Assembly (NCBI GenBank): GCA_903919985.1
Contig: CAIXKG010000093.1
Location: 1 to 35,355, forward strand
DNA from: an uncultured Opitutia bacterium
Lineage (GTDB): Bacteria; Verrucomicrobiota; Verrucomicrobiia; Opitutales; Opitutaceae
Length of the DNA stretch: 35,355 nucleotides
Reading direction: 5' to 3'
Position numbers and translations under genes: made by a program. This document shows positions 7,485 through 17,051 of this stretch, piece after piece. Numbering within the stretch: position 1 is the stretch's first letter; each line of letters begins with the position of its first letter. The notes beneath the pieces were generated by a model. That model did no database searches. It saw nothing but the letters and a program-made list of their open reading frames with translations, and was not told the DNA's origin.

Positions 7485-7819
7485 ACGTTGAACCAACACG
7501 CTCACGCAACCGGAGGAAGGCGCAAAGGCGAAATGCGTGAGCCTCGCGGACCATGGCCACGAGAGCTGGCGGCGCCGTTTGAAAAATGGCCGGGACGCCT
7601 TCACCGGGCGGTGCGAGCGCGCTCACGCTATGGTTGGGCGGGAAGAATCGGCGAAGCTGGGCAGCAGTGAGTTCATCTTCTGCGCGGACAAAGATCGCGG
7701 AGAGACGGTGACGTTCCAAGGACCGGTGCGGGCCCTCAAGCACGGGGCTGAAATTGACCGACGGGGCGGTGCGGCGTAGCGGCCGAACGGATGATAGAAC
7801 CGATCTGGCCGGTCGGGGC
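7485..7819. other. intergenic stretch without a supported gene
   Basis: Between the helicase start and the DUF1343 stop, both minus strand, reading frames exist on either strand (for example 7537-7779 plus) but have no recognisable motif, good start or family character. No strong hairpin or terminator was seen. The helicase promoter should lie here. Confidence 0.4.
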
Positions 7820-9223
7820 CTACTGATACAGCCAGTAGCGCCGGCTTTGCTGTTGATAGATTTTATTTTTCTCCCGCCAGTCCCGCAAATAGCCCTCGAG
7901 GTCGACCTTCGCACCATCGCGTTGCAGGGCCGCGAGAAAATCTTCCGACCCCATATGATGGAGAAACCCGCTCATGTCGCGTTTTGGCCCGGGCGCAAAC
8001 GGATTGGGATTCTTCGGGTCGATTTTGCAGGCCAGCCGCATCAGGTAAAAGTTCAGTTCGGTCGGCCGCCACTCGTCGTAGTCGGTGATCTCAATATAAA
8101 GGCCCGTGGCCGGTTTACCGTCTTTGTTGGGCGCGCTAATTTTTTGGAAACGCAGTCCGGGCAACTTCAGCGCATTCAGCTCCTTCTCGATGACTTCGAT
8201 GCGAATATTGATGTGGGAGATCCCGCGAAAGATGTAATTTTTCCCAACGCCATGGCGGAAGCCGGTGTCGATGCGCGGCGGATCCCAAAACGCGCCTAGC
8301 CCGACCATGGGATAACCTTGGACTGCCTCCCAAGTTTGAATGCCCGGCGAGGTGGGGACCCACGTGAGACCGGTCTCCGGCCAACGCATCGCGCGGCGCC
8401 ATCCGCGCATGGCAATGACCGTGAGTTTGCCGGCGGCGCGAATGGCATCCGTGACGTCCAAACCGCCAGGCGGACGTTCGTCTTTCGCCATGCGGGCCAG
8501 TTCGCCGATCGTGAGGCCGTGCACGTAAGGCACGCGAAAAGCGCCGACCGAGTTTTTGGTCGCCTGTCGTGCGTCGAGCAGGGGGCCGTCGGTTTTGAGC
8601 CCGCCCAGTGGATTGGGTCGGTCGAGAATGATGACTTCGATGTTGTTTTCGAAACATGCTTCGGTGGTCCACTTCATCGCGTTGACGTACGTGTAGCTCC
8701 GCGTGCCGATGTCCTGCAGGTCGATGACCATCGCATCGATGCCCTTCAGCATCGCCTTGGTCGGCTTCTTAAATTTTCCGTAGACAGAAAACGTCGGCAG
8801 GCCGGTGCGTTGATCGATCGAGTCTGGAACCAACGCGGCGGCCGGGGCGTCGCCGTTGATGCCGTGTTCCGGTCCATAAAGGGCGACGAGTTTCACTCCG
8901 GGCGCGCGCCGCAACACGTCGATCGTACGCTCCCCGCGTCGGTTGACGCCGGCCGGATTGGTCAGGAGTCCGAGGCGTTTTCCTTTCACCGCGGCGAAAC
9001 CATCGGCCTCGAGCACATCGATCCCCAGCATCACGCTGGGCAGCGCCGGCTGAGCTTGGAAAAGCGGGGCCGCGGTTTTGGCTTCAAACCCTGGCGCGGC
9101 GGGGGCCGGGTCGGTTTTCGGCAGCGGTACGGGTTGGCTCGCGCTGCAGCCGAGGAGCCCCAGCGCGAGGGTGACGAACGCGATCAGGGGCTTGAAGGGT
9201 GAGACGCGCGGGGTGCGGGCCAT
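7820..9223 (-). CDS. namZ: DUF1343 lipoprotein, NamZ-type exo-beta-N-acetylmuramidase
   Basis: This 467-residue protein has a lipoprotein signal (hydrophobic segment to LLGC, Cys26). Typical DUF1343 blocks follow: LLTNPAG, LYGPEHG, DLQDIGTRSYTY, LDRPNPLGG and the C-terminal GVGKNYIFRG region. Members of this family (NamZ of Bacillus, family GH171) remove terminal N-acetylmuramic acid from peptidoglycan fragments, so the likely role is cell-wall recycling at the outer envelope. The family call is firm; the exact activity is inferred. The length is somewhat above the usual 400 or so because of the signal and a Pro/Ala-rich linker. The glycerate kinase gene lies upstream on the same strand, separated by 56 bases that contain a perfect GC palindrome. 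Confidence 0.85.
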   Translation of the reverse strand: MARTPRVSPFKPLIAFVTLALGLLGCSASQPVPLPKTDPAPAAPGFEAKTAAPLFQAQPALPSVMLGIDVLEADGFAAVKGKRLGLLTNPAGVNRRGERTIDVLRRAPGVKLVALYGPEHGINGDAPAAALVPDSIDQRTGLPTFSVYGKFKKPTKAMLKGIDAMVIDLQDIGTRSYTYVNAMKWTTEACFENNIEVIILDRPNPLGGLKTDGPLLDARQATKNSVGAFRVPYVHGLTIGELARMAKDERPPGGLDVTDAIRAAGKLTVIAMRGWRRAMRWPETGLTWVPTSPGIQTWEAVQGYPMVGLGAFWDPPRIDTGFRHGVGKNYIFRGISHINIRIEVIEKELNALKLPGLRFQKISAPNKDGKPATGLYIEITDYDEWRPTELNFYLMRLACKIDPKNPNPFAPGPKRDMSGFLHHMGSEDFLAALQRDGAKVDLEGYLRDWREKNKIYQQQSRRYWLYQ

Positions 9224-9240
9224 GGGAAAATTTCACTGTG

Positions 9241-9258
9241 CGGGGCGCCGGCGCCCCG
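9241..9258. repeat. perfect 18-bp GC palindrome
   Basis: CGGGGCGCCGGCGCCCCG is its own reverse complement. It lies between the stop of the glycerate kinase gene and the start of the DUF1343 gene, both minus strand. It could be a terminator stem (no T-run) or an operator. Its function is not established. Confidence 0.4.
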
Positions 9259-9279
9259 TCGAGGAGGAATCGTGCAAAA

Positions 9280-10452
9280 TCAAAAAGCGGCGCGAACGGC
9301 GGCGGCGAGATTGGCGGGCGCGGCGCGCAAAGCGTCGGCCAGCTCCAAGTGCGGCGGACTGATGGCGTGCAAAGTTAGGTTTTTCTTTTCGTCGCTGGAG
9401 GACGAGAGGCCATGTCCGACCGACCCCGCGAAGACGTGCGTAGGTTTGCCGAGAGCGATCGCGCGGGCGGCGATCGCGCCGGGGCCTTTGCCGTTGAAGG
9501 AACTCGCGTCGAAACGGCCCTCGCCCGTGATCACGAGATCGGCGCGGGCGAGCCGCGCGTCGACATCCAGCCATGCGGAGACGAGATCAAATCCGGAGAG
9601 CAACCGCGCTCCCGCCGCCGCCATCAGTCCAAACGCGATCCCGCCGGCCGCTCCGGCCCCGGCCGTTTCCATAACTGATTCGGGCTGGCCACACCGGGCG
9701 CAGAGCAGCCGCGCGAGACGTCCGCTTTCGCCATCGAGCCGCGCCAGATCCTCCGGTTGCAGGCCTTTTTGCGGACCATACGTGGCGGCCGCTCCGCGCG
9801 GTCCGACGAGAGGATTCGTGACATCGCAGGCGATGCGGATCGGCGGAAACCCCGGGCTGATGCCGCCCTCCACGCGGGAAATGGCCGACCACCCGGCCGG
9901 AATTGGCGGCGAAATACTCCGCTGGTCCGTCGTCGGAAATTCGAACCCGAGCGCGTTGAGTGCGCCGAGACCGAGATCGTGCGTGGCGCTGCCGCCGACG
10001 CCGAGGAGAATGGCGGCAACGCCGCGCTGGGCGGCGAGCTGCATGAGCTCGCCGGTACCGAAACTCGTCGTGCGCCAGGGGTCGCGCCGCGCGGTCGGCA
10101 CAAGCGCAAGCCCGGAGGCGGCGGCCATTTCCACCACGGCGATGCAGTCGCCGGACGGTTGCTCGGGCAACGCGAGCAACGCGCGCGCGGCGGGCGCGAT
10201 CGCCGCCAGCGAAACGAAACCTATCCGGGCCTCGAGCGGTGCGCCCAAGGGCCCGGTCACGCGATGCGTTTCAAGCGTGCCGCCGGCCGCGTGGGTGAGA
10301 ATATCGCCGAAGCCTTCGCCCCCGTCGGTCAGCGGACAGATATCGAACGTCCAATCGGCGTGGCGCGCGCGCAACGCCTCCGCCGTGATCGTGCAGGCCT
10401 CGGGCGCGGTAAGGGAGTCCTTGAGTTTATCGAACGCGACGAGGATGTGCAT
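9280..10452 (-). CDS. glycerate kinase (type 1, GlxK/GarK family)
   Basis: This 390-residue enzyme phosphorylates D-glycerate with ATP, probably to 2-phosphoglycerate as in the GarK/GlxK family. Family marks are the N-terminal [18 protein letters not shown] near residue 66, [15 protein letters not shown] near 170, and the C-terminal [15 protein letters not shown] block. The length is normal. It starts at the ATG at 10452, 11 bases after the stop of a tiny membrane peptide gene (10464-10586), so the two may be cotranscribed. No glyoxylate-pathway or transporter partner gene is nearby. Confidence 0.92.
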   Translation of the reverse strand: MHILVAFDKLKDSLTAPEACTITAEALRARHADWTFDICPLTDGGEGFGDILTHAAGGTLETHRVTGPLGAPLEARIGFVSLAAIAPAARALLALPEQPSGDCIAVVEMAAASGLALVPTARRDPWRTTSFGTGELMQLAAQRGVAAILLGVGGSATHDLGLGALNALGFEFPTTDQRSISPPIPAGWSAISRVEGGISPGFPPIRIACDVTNPLVGPRGAAATYGPQKGLQPEDLARLDGESGRLARLLCARCGQPESVMETAGAGAAGGIAFGLMAAAGARLLSGFDLVSAWLDVDARLARADLVITGEGRFDASSFNGKGPGAIAARAIALGKPTHVFAGSVGHGLSSSSDEKKNLTLHAISPPHLELADALRAAPANLAAAVRAAF

Positions 10453-10463
10453 CTTGGCGTTGG

Positions 10464-10586
10464 TTACTTTTTGCCGCCGAAAAGACCCTTGATCGCGCCG
10501 GCTCCGCCGGTCGCGCCGATGTTCACCGCGGCCGGTCGGGCGATAAACGCAGCAAGGACACCGAGGATGCCGAGTAAGATTTTCAT
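10464..10586 (-). CDS. small hydrophobic peptide, 40 residues
   Basis: Starting at the ATG at 10584-10586, this gives a 40-residue peptide with one hydrophobic segment ([18 protein letters not shown]), a glycine-rich stretch and a basic GGKK end. I do not recognise it. The frame is open further upstream to 10646, but that part is Arg/Pro-rich and unlikely. The ribosome site is weak. The short gap to the glycerate kinase gene and the sharp change from a sensible membrane segment to noise upstream are the only support. Confidence 0.45.
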   Translation of the reverse strand: MKILLGILGVLAAFIARPAAVNIGATGGAGAIKGLFGGKK

Positions 10587-10725
10587 AAAGAGGCGGAGTG
10601 GCGGGAAGCTAGGATCGTTTGAACCGCGGGCAAGGCTGGGTTTCAAATCGCTTCGCTCATTCCGATCGCGCGGGAATTTCGCTTGTCACGCGAGGCGCCG
10701 CTCCGACGCTGGGCGCACTTTACCC

Positions 10726-12567
10726 ATGGCGTCCAACTACACCGAAGCCAGCATCAAGACCCTCTCGTCGCTCGAACACATCCGGCTTCGCCCCGGCATG
10801 TACATCGGCCGTCTCGGCAACGGCACCCACGCGGAGGACGGCATCTATGTCCTCTTGAAAGAGACGATCGATAATTCCATCGACGAATTCATGATGGGGC
10901 AGGGGAAAAAAATCGAAATCGAGCTCACTGACCGCACCGTGCGGGTTCGCGACTATGGCCGCGGCATCCCGCTCGGCAAACTCATCGACTGCGTCTCAAT
11001 CATCAACACCGGCGCGAAATACGACAGCGAGACGTTTCAAAAAGCTGTCGGTCTTAACGGCGTTGGCCAGAAAGCCGTCAACGCGCTCGCTCTCGAATAT
11101 CGCGCGCAGGCCTTTCGCGATGGCGAGACGAAGCTCGTCGAGTTTGCGCAGGGCAAACTCAAGAAAGAGCACAAAGTTGCGAAGTCCGCTGAGCGCAACG
11201 GGACGACCATCGAGTTCACGCCCGACGGCGCGCTCTTCGGGGCCGATTTCAAGTTCCGGCCGGAGTTCATCGAGGACATGTTGTGGAACTACGCCTTCCT
11301 GAACCGCGGCCTCACGCTCACGTTCAACGGCAAGGCGTTCAAGTCCGAGCACGGACTCGAGGATCTGCTGCGGAAAAATCTCACTGGCGAAACGCTTTAT
11401 CCGATCATCCATCTCGAAGGCGAGGACATCGAGTTCGCGATGACGCACGGCGGGCACTATGGAGAGGAATATTTCTCGTTCGTAAATGGCCAGCACACCA
11501 CGATGGGCGGCACGCACCAGGCGGCGTTTCGCGAGGCGGTCGTCGAAACGGTGCGGAATTTTTTCAAGAAAGATTTCGAGGCGGCGGATGTCCGGCAATC
11601 CATCGTGGCGGCCATCGCCGTACGGGTGCAGGAGCCGGTGTTTGAGTCGCAGACAAAAACCAAACTCGGCTCCGCCGACATGGGCCCGGGTGGCCCGAGC
11701 GTGAAGGAGTTCATCGGAAAATTCGTGCAGCAGACGCTCGACGTTTACCTGCACAAGAATCCGGCGACGGCTGACGCGATTCTGAAAAAAATTCAGGCGA
11801 GCGAACATGAACGCAAGGAGCTCGCCGGCATCCGCAACATCGCCCGCGAACGCGCGAAGAAAGCCTCCCTGCACAACCGCAAGCTCCGCGACTGCCGCCT
11901 GCACCTCGGCGACCGCAACGAACGCGCCGAACAGTCCAGCCTCTTCATCGTCGAGGGCGACAGCGCGGCCGGTTCGCTCACCGCGTGCCGCGACGTGCAG
12001 ACCCAGGCCGTTTTCGCGTTGAAGGGCAAACCGCTCAACACCTACGGGCTCTCGAAGAAAGTCATCTACGAGAACGAGGAGTTTCATCTGCTCCAGTCGG
12101 CGCTTAACATCGAGGACGGCCTCGACGGTCTGCGCTACGGCAAGGTCGTCATCGCCACCGATGCCGACGTCGATGGCATGCACATCCGCCTGCTGCTGCT
12201 CTCATTTTTCCTCCAGTTTTTCCCCGACCTGATCGCCCGCGGGCATCTCAGCATTCTCGAGACGCCGCTCTTCCGCGTGCGGAATAAAAAAAAGACGATG
12301 TATTGCTACGACGAAAGCGAGAAGCAGGCCGCAGTCGCGGAGCTCGGCGCAACCCACGAGATCACGCGCTTCAAAGGCCTCGGCGAAATTTCCGCGAACG
12401 AATTCAAGGATTTCATCGGCGAAAAAATCCGGCTCGATCCGGTTTCGCTGCACCACCTGCATAACACGGACGAACTCCTCTCCTTTTACATGGGTAAGAA
12501 TACGCCGGAGCGGCAGGACTTTATCATTGGCAATCTGAGGGTCGAAAAAGATCTCGTCGAAGTCTGA
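10726..12567 (+). CDS. parE: DNA topoisomerase IV subunit B (ParE-type)
   Basis: This 613-residue ATPase subunit of a type IIA topoisomerase has a GHKL fold with catalytic Glu46 and Asn50 in [16 protein letters not shown] (76-80), and the ATP lid [12 protein letters not shown] from 109. The transducer domain has the switch-lysine loop QTKTKLG (309-315). TOPRIM shows EGDSAAG (410-416; GyrB/ParE usually have EGDSAGG) and DADVDG (479-484). The ATG at 10726 fits the start [20 protein letters not shown]; the much longer open frame to 9757 overlaps the glycerate kinase gene and is a shadow. The style matches the Bacteroidetes/Verrucomicrobia ParE branch more than GyrB. It is transcribed with the S41 protease (3-base gap) and the partner subunit parC. 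Confidence 0.92.
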   Translation: MASNYTEASIKTLSSLEHIRLRPGMYIGRLGNGTHAEDGIYVLLKETIDNSIDEFMMGQGKKIEIELTDRTVRVRDYGRGIPLGKLIDCVSIINTGAKYDSETFQKAVGLNGVGQKAVNALALEYRAQAFRDGETKLVEFAQGKLKKEHKVAKSAERNGTTIEFTPDGALFGADFKFRPEFIEDMLWNYAFLNRGLTLTFNGKAFKSEHGLEDLLRKNLTGETLYPIIHLEGEDIEFAMTHGGHYGEEYFSFVNGQHTTMGGTHQAAFREAVVETVRNFFKKDFEAADVRQSIVAAIAVRVQEPVFESQTKTKLGSADMGPGGPSVKEFIGKFVQQTLDVYLHKNPATADAILKKIQASEHERKELAGIRNIARERAKKASLHNRKLRDCRLHLGDRNERAEQSSLFIVEGDSAAGSLTACRDVQTQAVFALKGKPLNTYGLSKKVIYENEEFHLLQSALNIEDGLDGLRYGKVVIATDADVDGMHIRLLLLSFFLQFFPDLIARGHLSILETPLFRVRNKKKTMYCYDESEKQAAVAELGATHEITRFKGLGEISANEFKDFIGEKIRLDPVSLHHLHNTDELLSFYMGKNTPERQDFIIGNLRVEKDLVEV

Positions 12568-12570
12568 GCG

Positions 12571-13923
12571 ATGCGCTCGGCGACGGTGCAACTTTGGCTG
12601 CTGCTCGCCGGTATCACCGGATTGACCGGCGGCTGCATCACCGGTCCGACGCTGAATCATCCGCCGGCCTTGATCGCGGTCAGCGAACGACCGGCGCACA
12701 ACCTCCGGGTTTTCGACCGCGTTGCCACGTTGGTCAAAAACCGTTTTTACGACGCCAAATTGCTCGGCGTGGACTGGAAGGCCGTCACCGCGGAATTCAG
12801 GCCGAAGGCGGAAAAGGCCGCCAACGACGTGGACCTGTATGAACAGGTGTTGAATCCGATGCTCGACCGCTTGAAGTCGTCGCATCTCCGCGCGATCTCG
12901 CCGCAGGACGCTTACGAGCACGGGACCGAGCATCGCGCGATGCTCGGTTTGCGCCATCAGCGCGTTGATGGAAAGTGGGTCGTGCGCGAAGTGATCCCGG
13001 ATAGCCCGGCGGCGGCTGCCGGCGTGCGCGCCGGCTGGATCGCACTGACGCTAAACGGCAAGACGCCGGATCAGGGCCCATTTCATTTTAGCGAAGGCCA
13101 GGAGGTGAAGGCGGAGTTTCTGGACGAGAACGATCAGCCGCGGAGTTTGATGTTAAACGCACGCTTGGTCTCCACCAAGCCGCGGCTCGAGGCGCGGGAA
13201 CTCGCGGGTGGAATCTGGTACCTTCGGTTCGACGAGTTCAACGTGGCGTCGCGCCGCTGGCTAAGCGCGCAGTTGAAAGCCCACGCCAGTGCGCCCGGCG
13301 TCGTGATCGATGTGCGCCTGAATCCCGGTGGCGGATGGTTCTCGCTGCGATTTGTGGTGAGCGAATTCGTCCCCGGCGATGTTCCGGTCGGTGCTTTCAT
13401 TTTTCGCGGGGGCCGGCCCAGCGAGGACGATTCGCTGACCTGGCTTTCCGCCCATTTCAGCGGCCGCGTGGCGGTTTTGATCGGACCGTTGAGCGCGAGT
13501 TCGAGTGAGATTTTTGCTCACGTGATGAAAGCCCACGGCCGGGCCACGCTGGTCGGGCAGAAGACGAGCGGCGCGGTGATCGGATCGCTCTTTTTCCCGT
13601 TGCCGGGTGAAGGCAAGCTGCAGATGGCGATGTTCGATTATCACGGGGTCGACGGTCGCAGACTTGAGGGCGAGGGCGTCGCGCCCAACGTGGAGGTATG
13701 GCCGAAGCTGGCGGACTTGCGCGCGGGCCGCGACCCCGAGCTCGAAGCTGCGCTGCTTGAGCTGAGGCCGGCGGTGCATCCGGTGGCACTAACGAGCGGT
13801 GGAATGCGGGCGCGTTTGGGCGAAGACCGGCAAAATCCTAATGGTTTCCCCTCCGCTGAAAGCACCAATGCGACACGGCCCTCCAGGGTCTGGCCGCTTG
13901 ACGTAGTCGGCGCCGCCCCCTGA
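12571..13923 (+). CDS. S41 (C-terminal processing) peptidase lipoprotein with PDZ domain
   Basis: This 450-residue protein has a lipoprotein-like signal (LTGGC, Cys22), a helical N-terminal region, a PDZ domain at about 125-200 (GLRHQRVDG, SPAAAAGVRAG) and an S41 catalytic core. The Ser/Lys dyad is visible in SASSSEIFA (Ser near 310) and GQKTSG (Lys331), and GG/NPGGG supplies the oxyanion area. It probably trims periplasmic proteins. It starts 3 bases after the parE stop and is followed 54 bases later by parC, so it sits inside a topoisomerase operon. The C-terminal 60 residues are low-complexity and differ in character. Tail-specific protease (Prc/CtpA) is the nearest known type, though this one lacks the long C-terminal domain of Prc. 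Confidence 0.85.
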   Translation: MRSATVQLWLLLAGITGLTGGCITGPTLNHPPALIAVSERPAHNLRVFDRVATLVKNRFYDAKLLGVDWKAVTAEFRPKAEKAANDVDLYEQVLNPMLDRLKSSHLRAISPQDAYEHGTEHRAMLGLRHQRVDGKWVVREVIPDSPAAAAGVRAGWIALTLNGKTPDQGPFHFSEGQEVKAEFLDENDQPRSLMLNARLVSTKPRLEARELAGGIWYLRFDEFNVASRRWLSAQLKAHASAPGVVIDVRLNPGGGWFSLRFVVSEFVPGDVPVGAFIFRGGRPSEDDSLTWLSAHFSGRVAVLIGPLSASSSEIFAHVMKAHGRATLVGQKTSGAVIGSLFFPLPGEGKLQMAMFDYHGVDGRRLEGEGVAPNVEVWPKLADLRAGRDPELEAALLELRPAVHPVALTSGGMRARLGEDRQNPNGFPSAESTNATRPSRVWPLDVVGAAP

Positions 13924-13977
13924 GAAATCTACCGCTAGCGCCGGTTACAGCCGCGATCGCCCCCAATTTTTCCACGC

Positions 13978-16092
13978 ATGTCCAAGAAGAAATCTGCCAA
14001 AACGTCCGACCAAGCCGAACTTCCTCTCTCGAGTTCCCCGGTGCCGGAGGTGGCGCCCACGCCTCCGCCTTCAGCGGCCGCCGCGAACCCACCGGCTGAA
14101 TCCGCGCCGGCCGCTCCCGTGGTGATCGCGGTTCCGGCGAAGAACGCCGACGACGCCCCCTTGGTGAAACACTACCGCTCGTGGTTTCTCGAGTACGCCA
14201 GCTACGTCATTCTCGACCGCGCGGTGCCGCACATCGACGACGGCCTAAAGCCGGTGCAGCGCCGGATTCTGCATACGTTGTGGGACATGGACGACGGGCG
14301 TTTTCACAAGGTCGCCAATGTCGTTGGCCGGGCCATGTCGCTTCATCCGCATGGCGACGCTTCGATCGGCGCCGCGTTGGTGGGCCTCGGTCAGCGGGCG
14401 TTTCTCATCGAACCGCAGGGTAATTTTGGCAATACGCTCACCGGCGACGATGCCGCCGCACCGCGTTACATCGAGGCGCGGCTCACGGCGTTCGCGAAGG
14501 ACGTGCTCTTCAATCCGAAGACCACGACGTGGCAGCTCAGCTACGATGGCCGCGCGCAGGAGCCGGTCACGCTGCCGGCGAAATTTCCGCTCGTGTTGCT
14601 CGAAGGCACGGAAGGAATCGCCGTGGGGCTTTCGACCAAGATTCTTCCGCATAATTTCAACGATCTCTGCCGCGCGGCGATCAATCATCTCCAAGGAAAA
14701 ACGTTTCGCATTTATCCGGATTTTCCCACGGGCGGCATCGCGGACTTTGCGGAATACAACGACGGCGAACGCGGCGGCAAAGTGAAGGTCCGCGCAAAGA
14801 TCGAAGTCCGCTCGAAATATCTGCTCGCGATCACGGAACTGCCCTACGGCGCGAACACGGAGTCGCTCATCGAGTCGATTTTGGCCGCGAACGCGAAGGG
14901 CAAGATCAAGATCAAGCACGTCGACGACAACACGGCCGACACCGTGGAGATTTTGGTCCATCTGCCGGCCGGCGCGGACGCAGAGCAGATTGTTCAGCAG
15001 CTTTATGTTTTCACGAACTGCCAGCTCGCGCTTTCGCCGGCCGCGTGCGTGATCGAGCGCGACAAGCCTCAGTTTCTCGGCGTGCGGGAGATTCTGCGCC
15101 GCAGCGTCGAGCGGACGAAGGCGTTGCTTAAACAGGAGCTCGAGATCCGGCTGGGTGAATTGGAGCAACACTGGCATTGGGATTCCCTCGAGCGGATTTT
15201 CATCGAGGAGCGTATTTACCGCCGGATCGAGAAATCGAAAACCTGGGAGAACGTGCTCAGCGAGATCCGCGAAGGCTTGGAGCCGTTTCTTAAACAGCTG
15301 CGCCGGCCTGTGACCGACGAGGACATCACGCGGCTAACCGAAATCCGCATCAAGCGCATCTCGGCGTACAATCGGTTTCAGGCCGACGAGGCGTTGAAAA
15401 AAATTGAGGCCGAGATGAAAGAGGTGAAGAGCCACCTGAAAAATCTCACGGAGTACGCGGTGAAGTGGTTCGAGACGCTGCAGGAAAAATACGGCAAGGG
15501 GCATAAGCGGCGCACCACTTACGACGAAATTGAGCAGATCAACGCCGCGCAGGTCGTCTCGGCGAACCAGCGCCTTTACGTCAATCGCTCGGAGGGATTC
15601 GTCGGACTCAACTGGCGCCAGCATGAGTTCGTGCAGGAATGTACGATCCTCGATAGCGTGCTCTGCCTGATGGCCGATGGTTCGCTCAAAGTGGCGAAGT
15701 TGGCCGACAAGGTTTTCATGGGTCGCGACATTTTGCACTGCGCGGTGTTTCCGGCCGATGGAGACAAGAATTTTTACACGATGGTCTACCAGGACGGCGC
15801 GAGCGGAAAAGCTTTCGCGAAACGTTTCCAAATCGGCGGACTCTCCCGCGACAAACTTTATCCGCTCGTGGCCAGCGATGGCTCGCGGGTCGTTTATCTG
15901 GATGTGAGTGCCACCGAAAAAGCCATGCCGAAGAAACTCCAGATATCGCTTGATGGTCGGAGCGGCGCGCGCGTGCGGGAGTTCGCGTTCGACCTGACGC
16001 CGGTGCCGGTCAGTTCCCGCAGCGCGAAAGGACTGACCGTGACCAAATGGGCGGTGAAAGCGGTCAAACCAGTCGATCTGGCCCTGCGTTAA
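13978..16092 (+). CDS. parC: DNA topoisomerase IV subunit A (ParC-type)
   Basis: This 704-residue breakage-reunion subunit carries catalytic Tyr164 in APRYIEARL. The winged-helix region has DDGLKPVQRRIL (87-98), DGRFHKVANVVG and HPHGDAS (123-129). The tower and coiled-coil lie at about 390-520, followed by a short C-terminal region (QQCxx-free; LNWRQHEFVQECTIL and after) that is smaller than the full GyrA pinwheel. The wording of the active-site region matches Bacteroidetes ParC rather than proteobacterial GyrA. The first 60 or so residues are a lysine then Pro/Ala-rich tail (PVPEVAPTPPPSAAAANPP) before the conserved start, an unusual extension that is probably disordered. It works with ParE (10726-12567) in decatenation. 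Confidence 0.92.
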   Translation: MSKKKSAKTSDQAELPLSSSPVPEVAPTPPPSAAAANPPAESAPAAPVVIAVPAKNADDAPLVKHYRSWFLEYASYVILDRAVPHIDDGLKPVQRRILHTLWDMDDGRFHKVANVVGRAMSLHPHGDASIGAALVGLGQRAFLIEPQGNFGNTLTGDDAAAPRYIEARLTAFAKDVLFNPKTTTWQLSYDGRAQEPVTLPAKFPLVLLEGTEGIAVGLSTKILPHNFNDLCRAAINHLQGKTFRIYPDFPTGGIADFAEYNDGERGGKVKVRAKIEVRSKYLLAITELPYGANTESLIESILAANAKGKIKIKHVDDNTADTVEILVHLPAGADAEQIVQQLYVFTNCQLALSPAACVIERDKPQFLGVREILRRSVERTKALLKQELEIRLGELEQHWHWDSLERIFIEERIYRRIEKSKTWENVLSEIREGLEPFLKQLRRPVTDEDITRLTEIRIKRISAYNRFQADEALKKIEAEMKEVKSHLKNLTEYAVKWFETLQEKYGKGHKRRTTYDEIEQINAAQVVSANQRLYVNRSEGFVGLNWRQHEFVQECTILDSVLCLMADGSLKVAKLADKVFMGRDILHCAVFPADGDKNFYTMVYQDGASGKAFAKRFQIGGLSRDKLYPLVASDGSRVVYLDVSATEKAMPKKLQISLDGRSGARVREFAFDLTPVPVSSRSAKGLTVTKWAVKAVKPVDLALR

Positions 16093-16135
16093 TTTGGCCG
16101 CGAGGGTGTCGGGATTTTACGGAACGATGTCCGTG

Positions 16136-16204
16136 AAATCGAGGTAGGTCAGATCGCTGGCGGGCGCCGGAGCATCCGCGAGCGGACGGGCCTACGGGGC
16201 CAAC
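16136..16204 (+). repeat. 69-base dispersed repeat, copy 2
   Basis: This is the same family as 5317-5385 and the same length without gaps. It includes GGTAGGTCAGATCGCT and GCATCCGCGAGCGGACGG. It lies in the gap between parC and the acid phosphatase gene. Confidence 0.55.
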
Positions 16205-16253
16205 GGCGCAGCCTCCGATTGTATTTTGCGCCCGCGGCGGCATGGTGGGGCGC

Positions 16254-16919
16254 ATGAAAAACCGGATCGGATGGATGCGCAGGCGGTTTCTTACGTGCGG
16301 TTTTCTGCTGGCGGCGACCGCCGTGCTGGCGGAGCCACGCAACCTCAGTGCGCTCAAGCAGGAGATTATAACGTACGTCGATTCCGGCGACTATGGCCGC
16401 GAGTTGGAGACGGTGGTCGCGCGGGCGATGAAGTGGATTCAGGAACGCGCGGCGCAGCGCGTGCCGGGCGAACGCCCCACGCTCGTGCTCGATATCGACG
16501 AGACCGCGCTGTCCAACCTGCCGCAGATGCTGGCCAATGATTTTGGGTATACTCCGCCAGTGTGGGACGCTTGGGTCGCGCGCGGCGAAGCCCCGGCCAT
16601 CGGGCCGGTACTGGCTCTGTATCGGGCGGCGCGCCAAGCCGGGGTAGAAATGATTTTCATTTCGGGCCGGCGGGAAAGAGACCGGCCTGGGACGGAAAAA
16701 AATCTGCGCGCGGCCGGATATGCGGATTACGCGGCGCTGTTGCTCAAGCCGGACGCGACCAAGGACACCACCGAAAAGTTCAAGACGGACACGCGGAGAA
16801 AGCTCGTGGCCGCGGGCCGCGTCATCATCGCCAACGTGGGCGATCAGGAAAGCGATCTCGCCGGAGGATTCGCAGAGCGCGCGTTCAAACTGCCGGCCCC
16901 GTTTTATATTACGCAGTGA
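16254..16919 (+). CDS. secreted HAD-family acid phosphatase (class B / subfamily IIIB)
   Basis: This 221-residue enzyme probably removes phosphate from small organic phosphates outside the cytoplasm. It has a signal peptide (RRRFLTCGFLLAATAVLAEP), HAD motif I LDIDETALSN (Asp80/Asp82), motif II ISGRRERDR, a Lys in the KFKTDTRRK stretch as motif III, and motif IV NVGDQESDL. This is the plant VSP/lipoprotein e(P4)-like acid phosphatase pattern. Two ATGs are possible (16242 or 16254). The second gives a normal signal peptide and is preferred, but the first only adds four residues. The gene stands alone, ending before an inverted REP pair. Confidence 0.85.
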   Translation: MKNRIGWMRRRFLTCGFLLAATAVLAEPRNLSALKQEIITYVDSGDYGRELETVVARAMKWIQERAAQRVPGERPTLVLDIDETALSNLPQMLANDFGYTPPVWDAWVARGEAPAIGPVLALYRAARQAGVEMIFISGRRERDRPGTEKNLRAAGYADYAALLLKPDATKDTTEKFKTDTRRKLVAAGRVIIANVGDQESDLAGGFAERAFKLPAPFYITQ

Positions 16920-16958
16920 CGGTCGGCGCTGTCTGAACGTCTCGAATCCGAGTTTCCC

Positions 16959-17017
16959 GGTAGCGGAACGCGTGAGCGTTGCGGAAGCGCCTCGAAAGCC
17001 TCACGGTCTCCGCTGCC
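16959..17017. repeat. paired inverted REP element (REPIN-like) between convergent genes
   Basis: The left arm GGTAGCGGAACGCGTGAGCG (16959-16984) is followed at once by the right arm at 16991-17017. Read in reverse, the right arm is GGCAGCGGAGACCGTGAGGC followed by TTTCGAGG. The two arms are diverged copies of one REP unit in opposite orientation, as in REPINs. Single copies occur at 148-171 and 5461-5490. It fills the gap between the phosphatase and oligopeptide-binding genes. Confidence 0.6.
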
Positions 17018-17051
17018 CTGAAAAACATCCTTTGTGGACTGCTCTCGCGGC

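Noticed and set aside
7485-7819. Possible small gene between the helicase and the DUF1343 gene
   Set aside because: Frames on both strands lack starts and motifs, and none keeps sensible composition across the gap.
8318-9202. 294-codon plus-strand frame inside the DUF1343 gene
   Set aside because: It is an antisense shadow; the minus-strand gene has a lipobox and all family blocks.
9757-10725. 323-codon upstream extension of the parE frame
   Set aside because: It overlaps the glycerate kinase gene in antisense and is Arg-rich noise; family similarity begins at 10726.
10996-12183. 395-codon open frame on the minus strand inside parE
   Set aside because: It is fully antisense to conserved GHKL and TOPRIM motifs and has no family signature.
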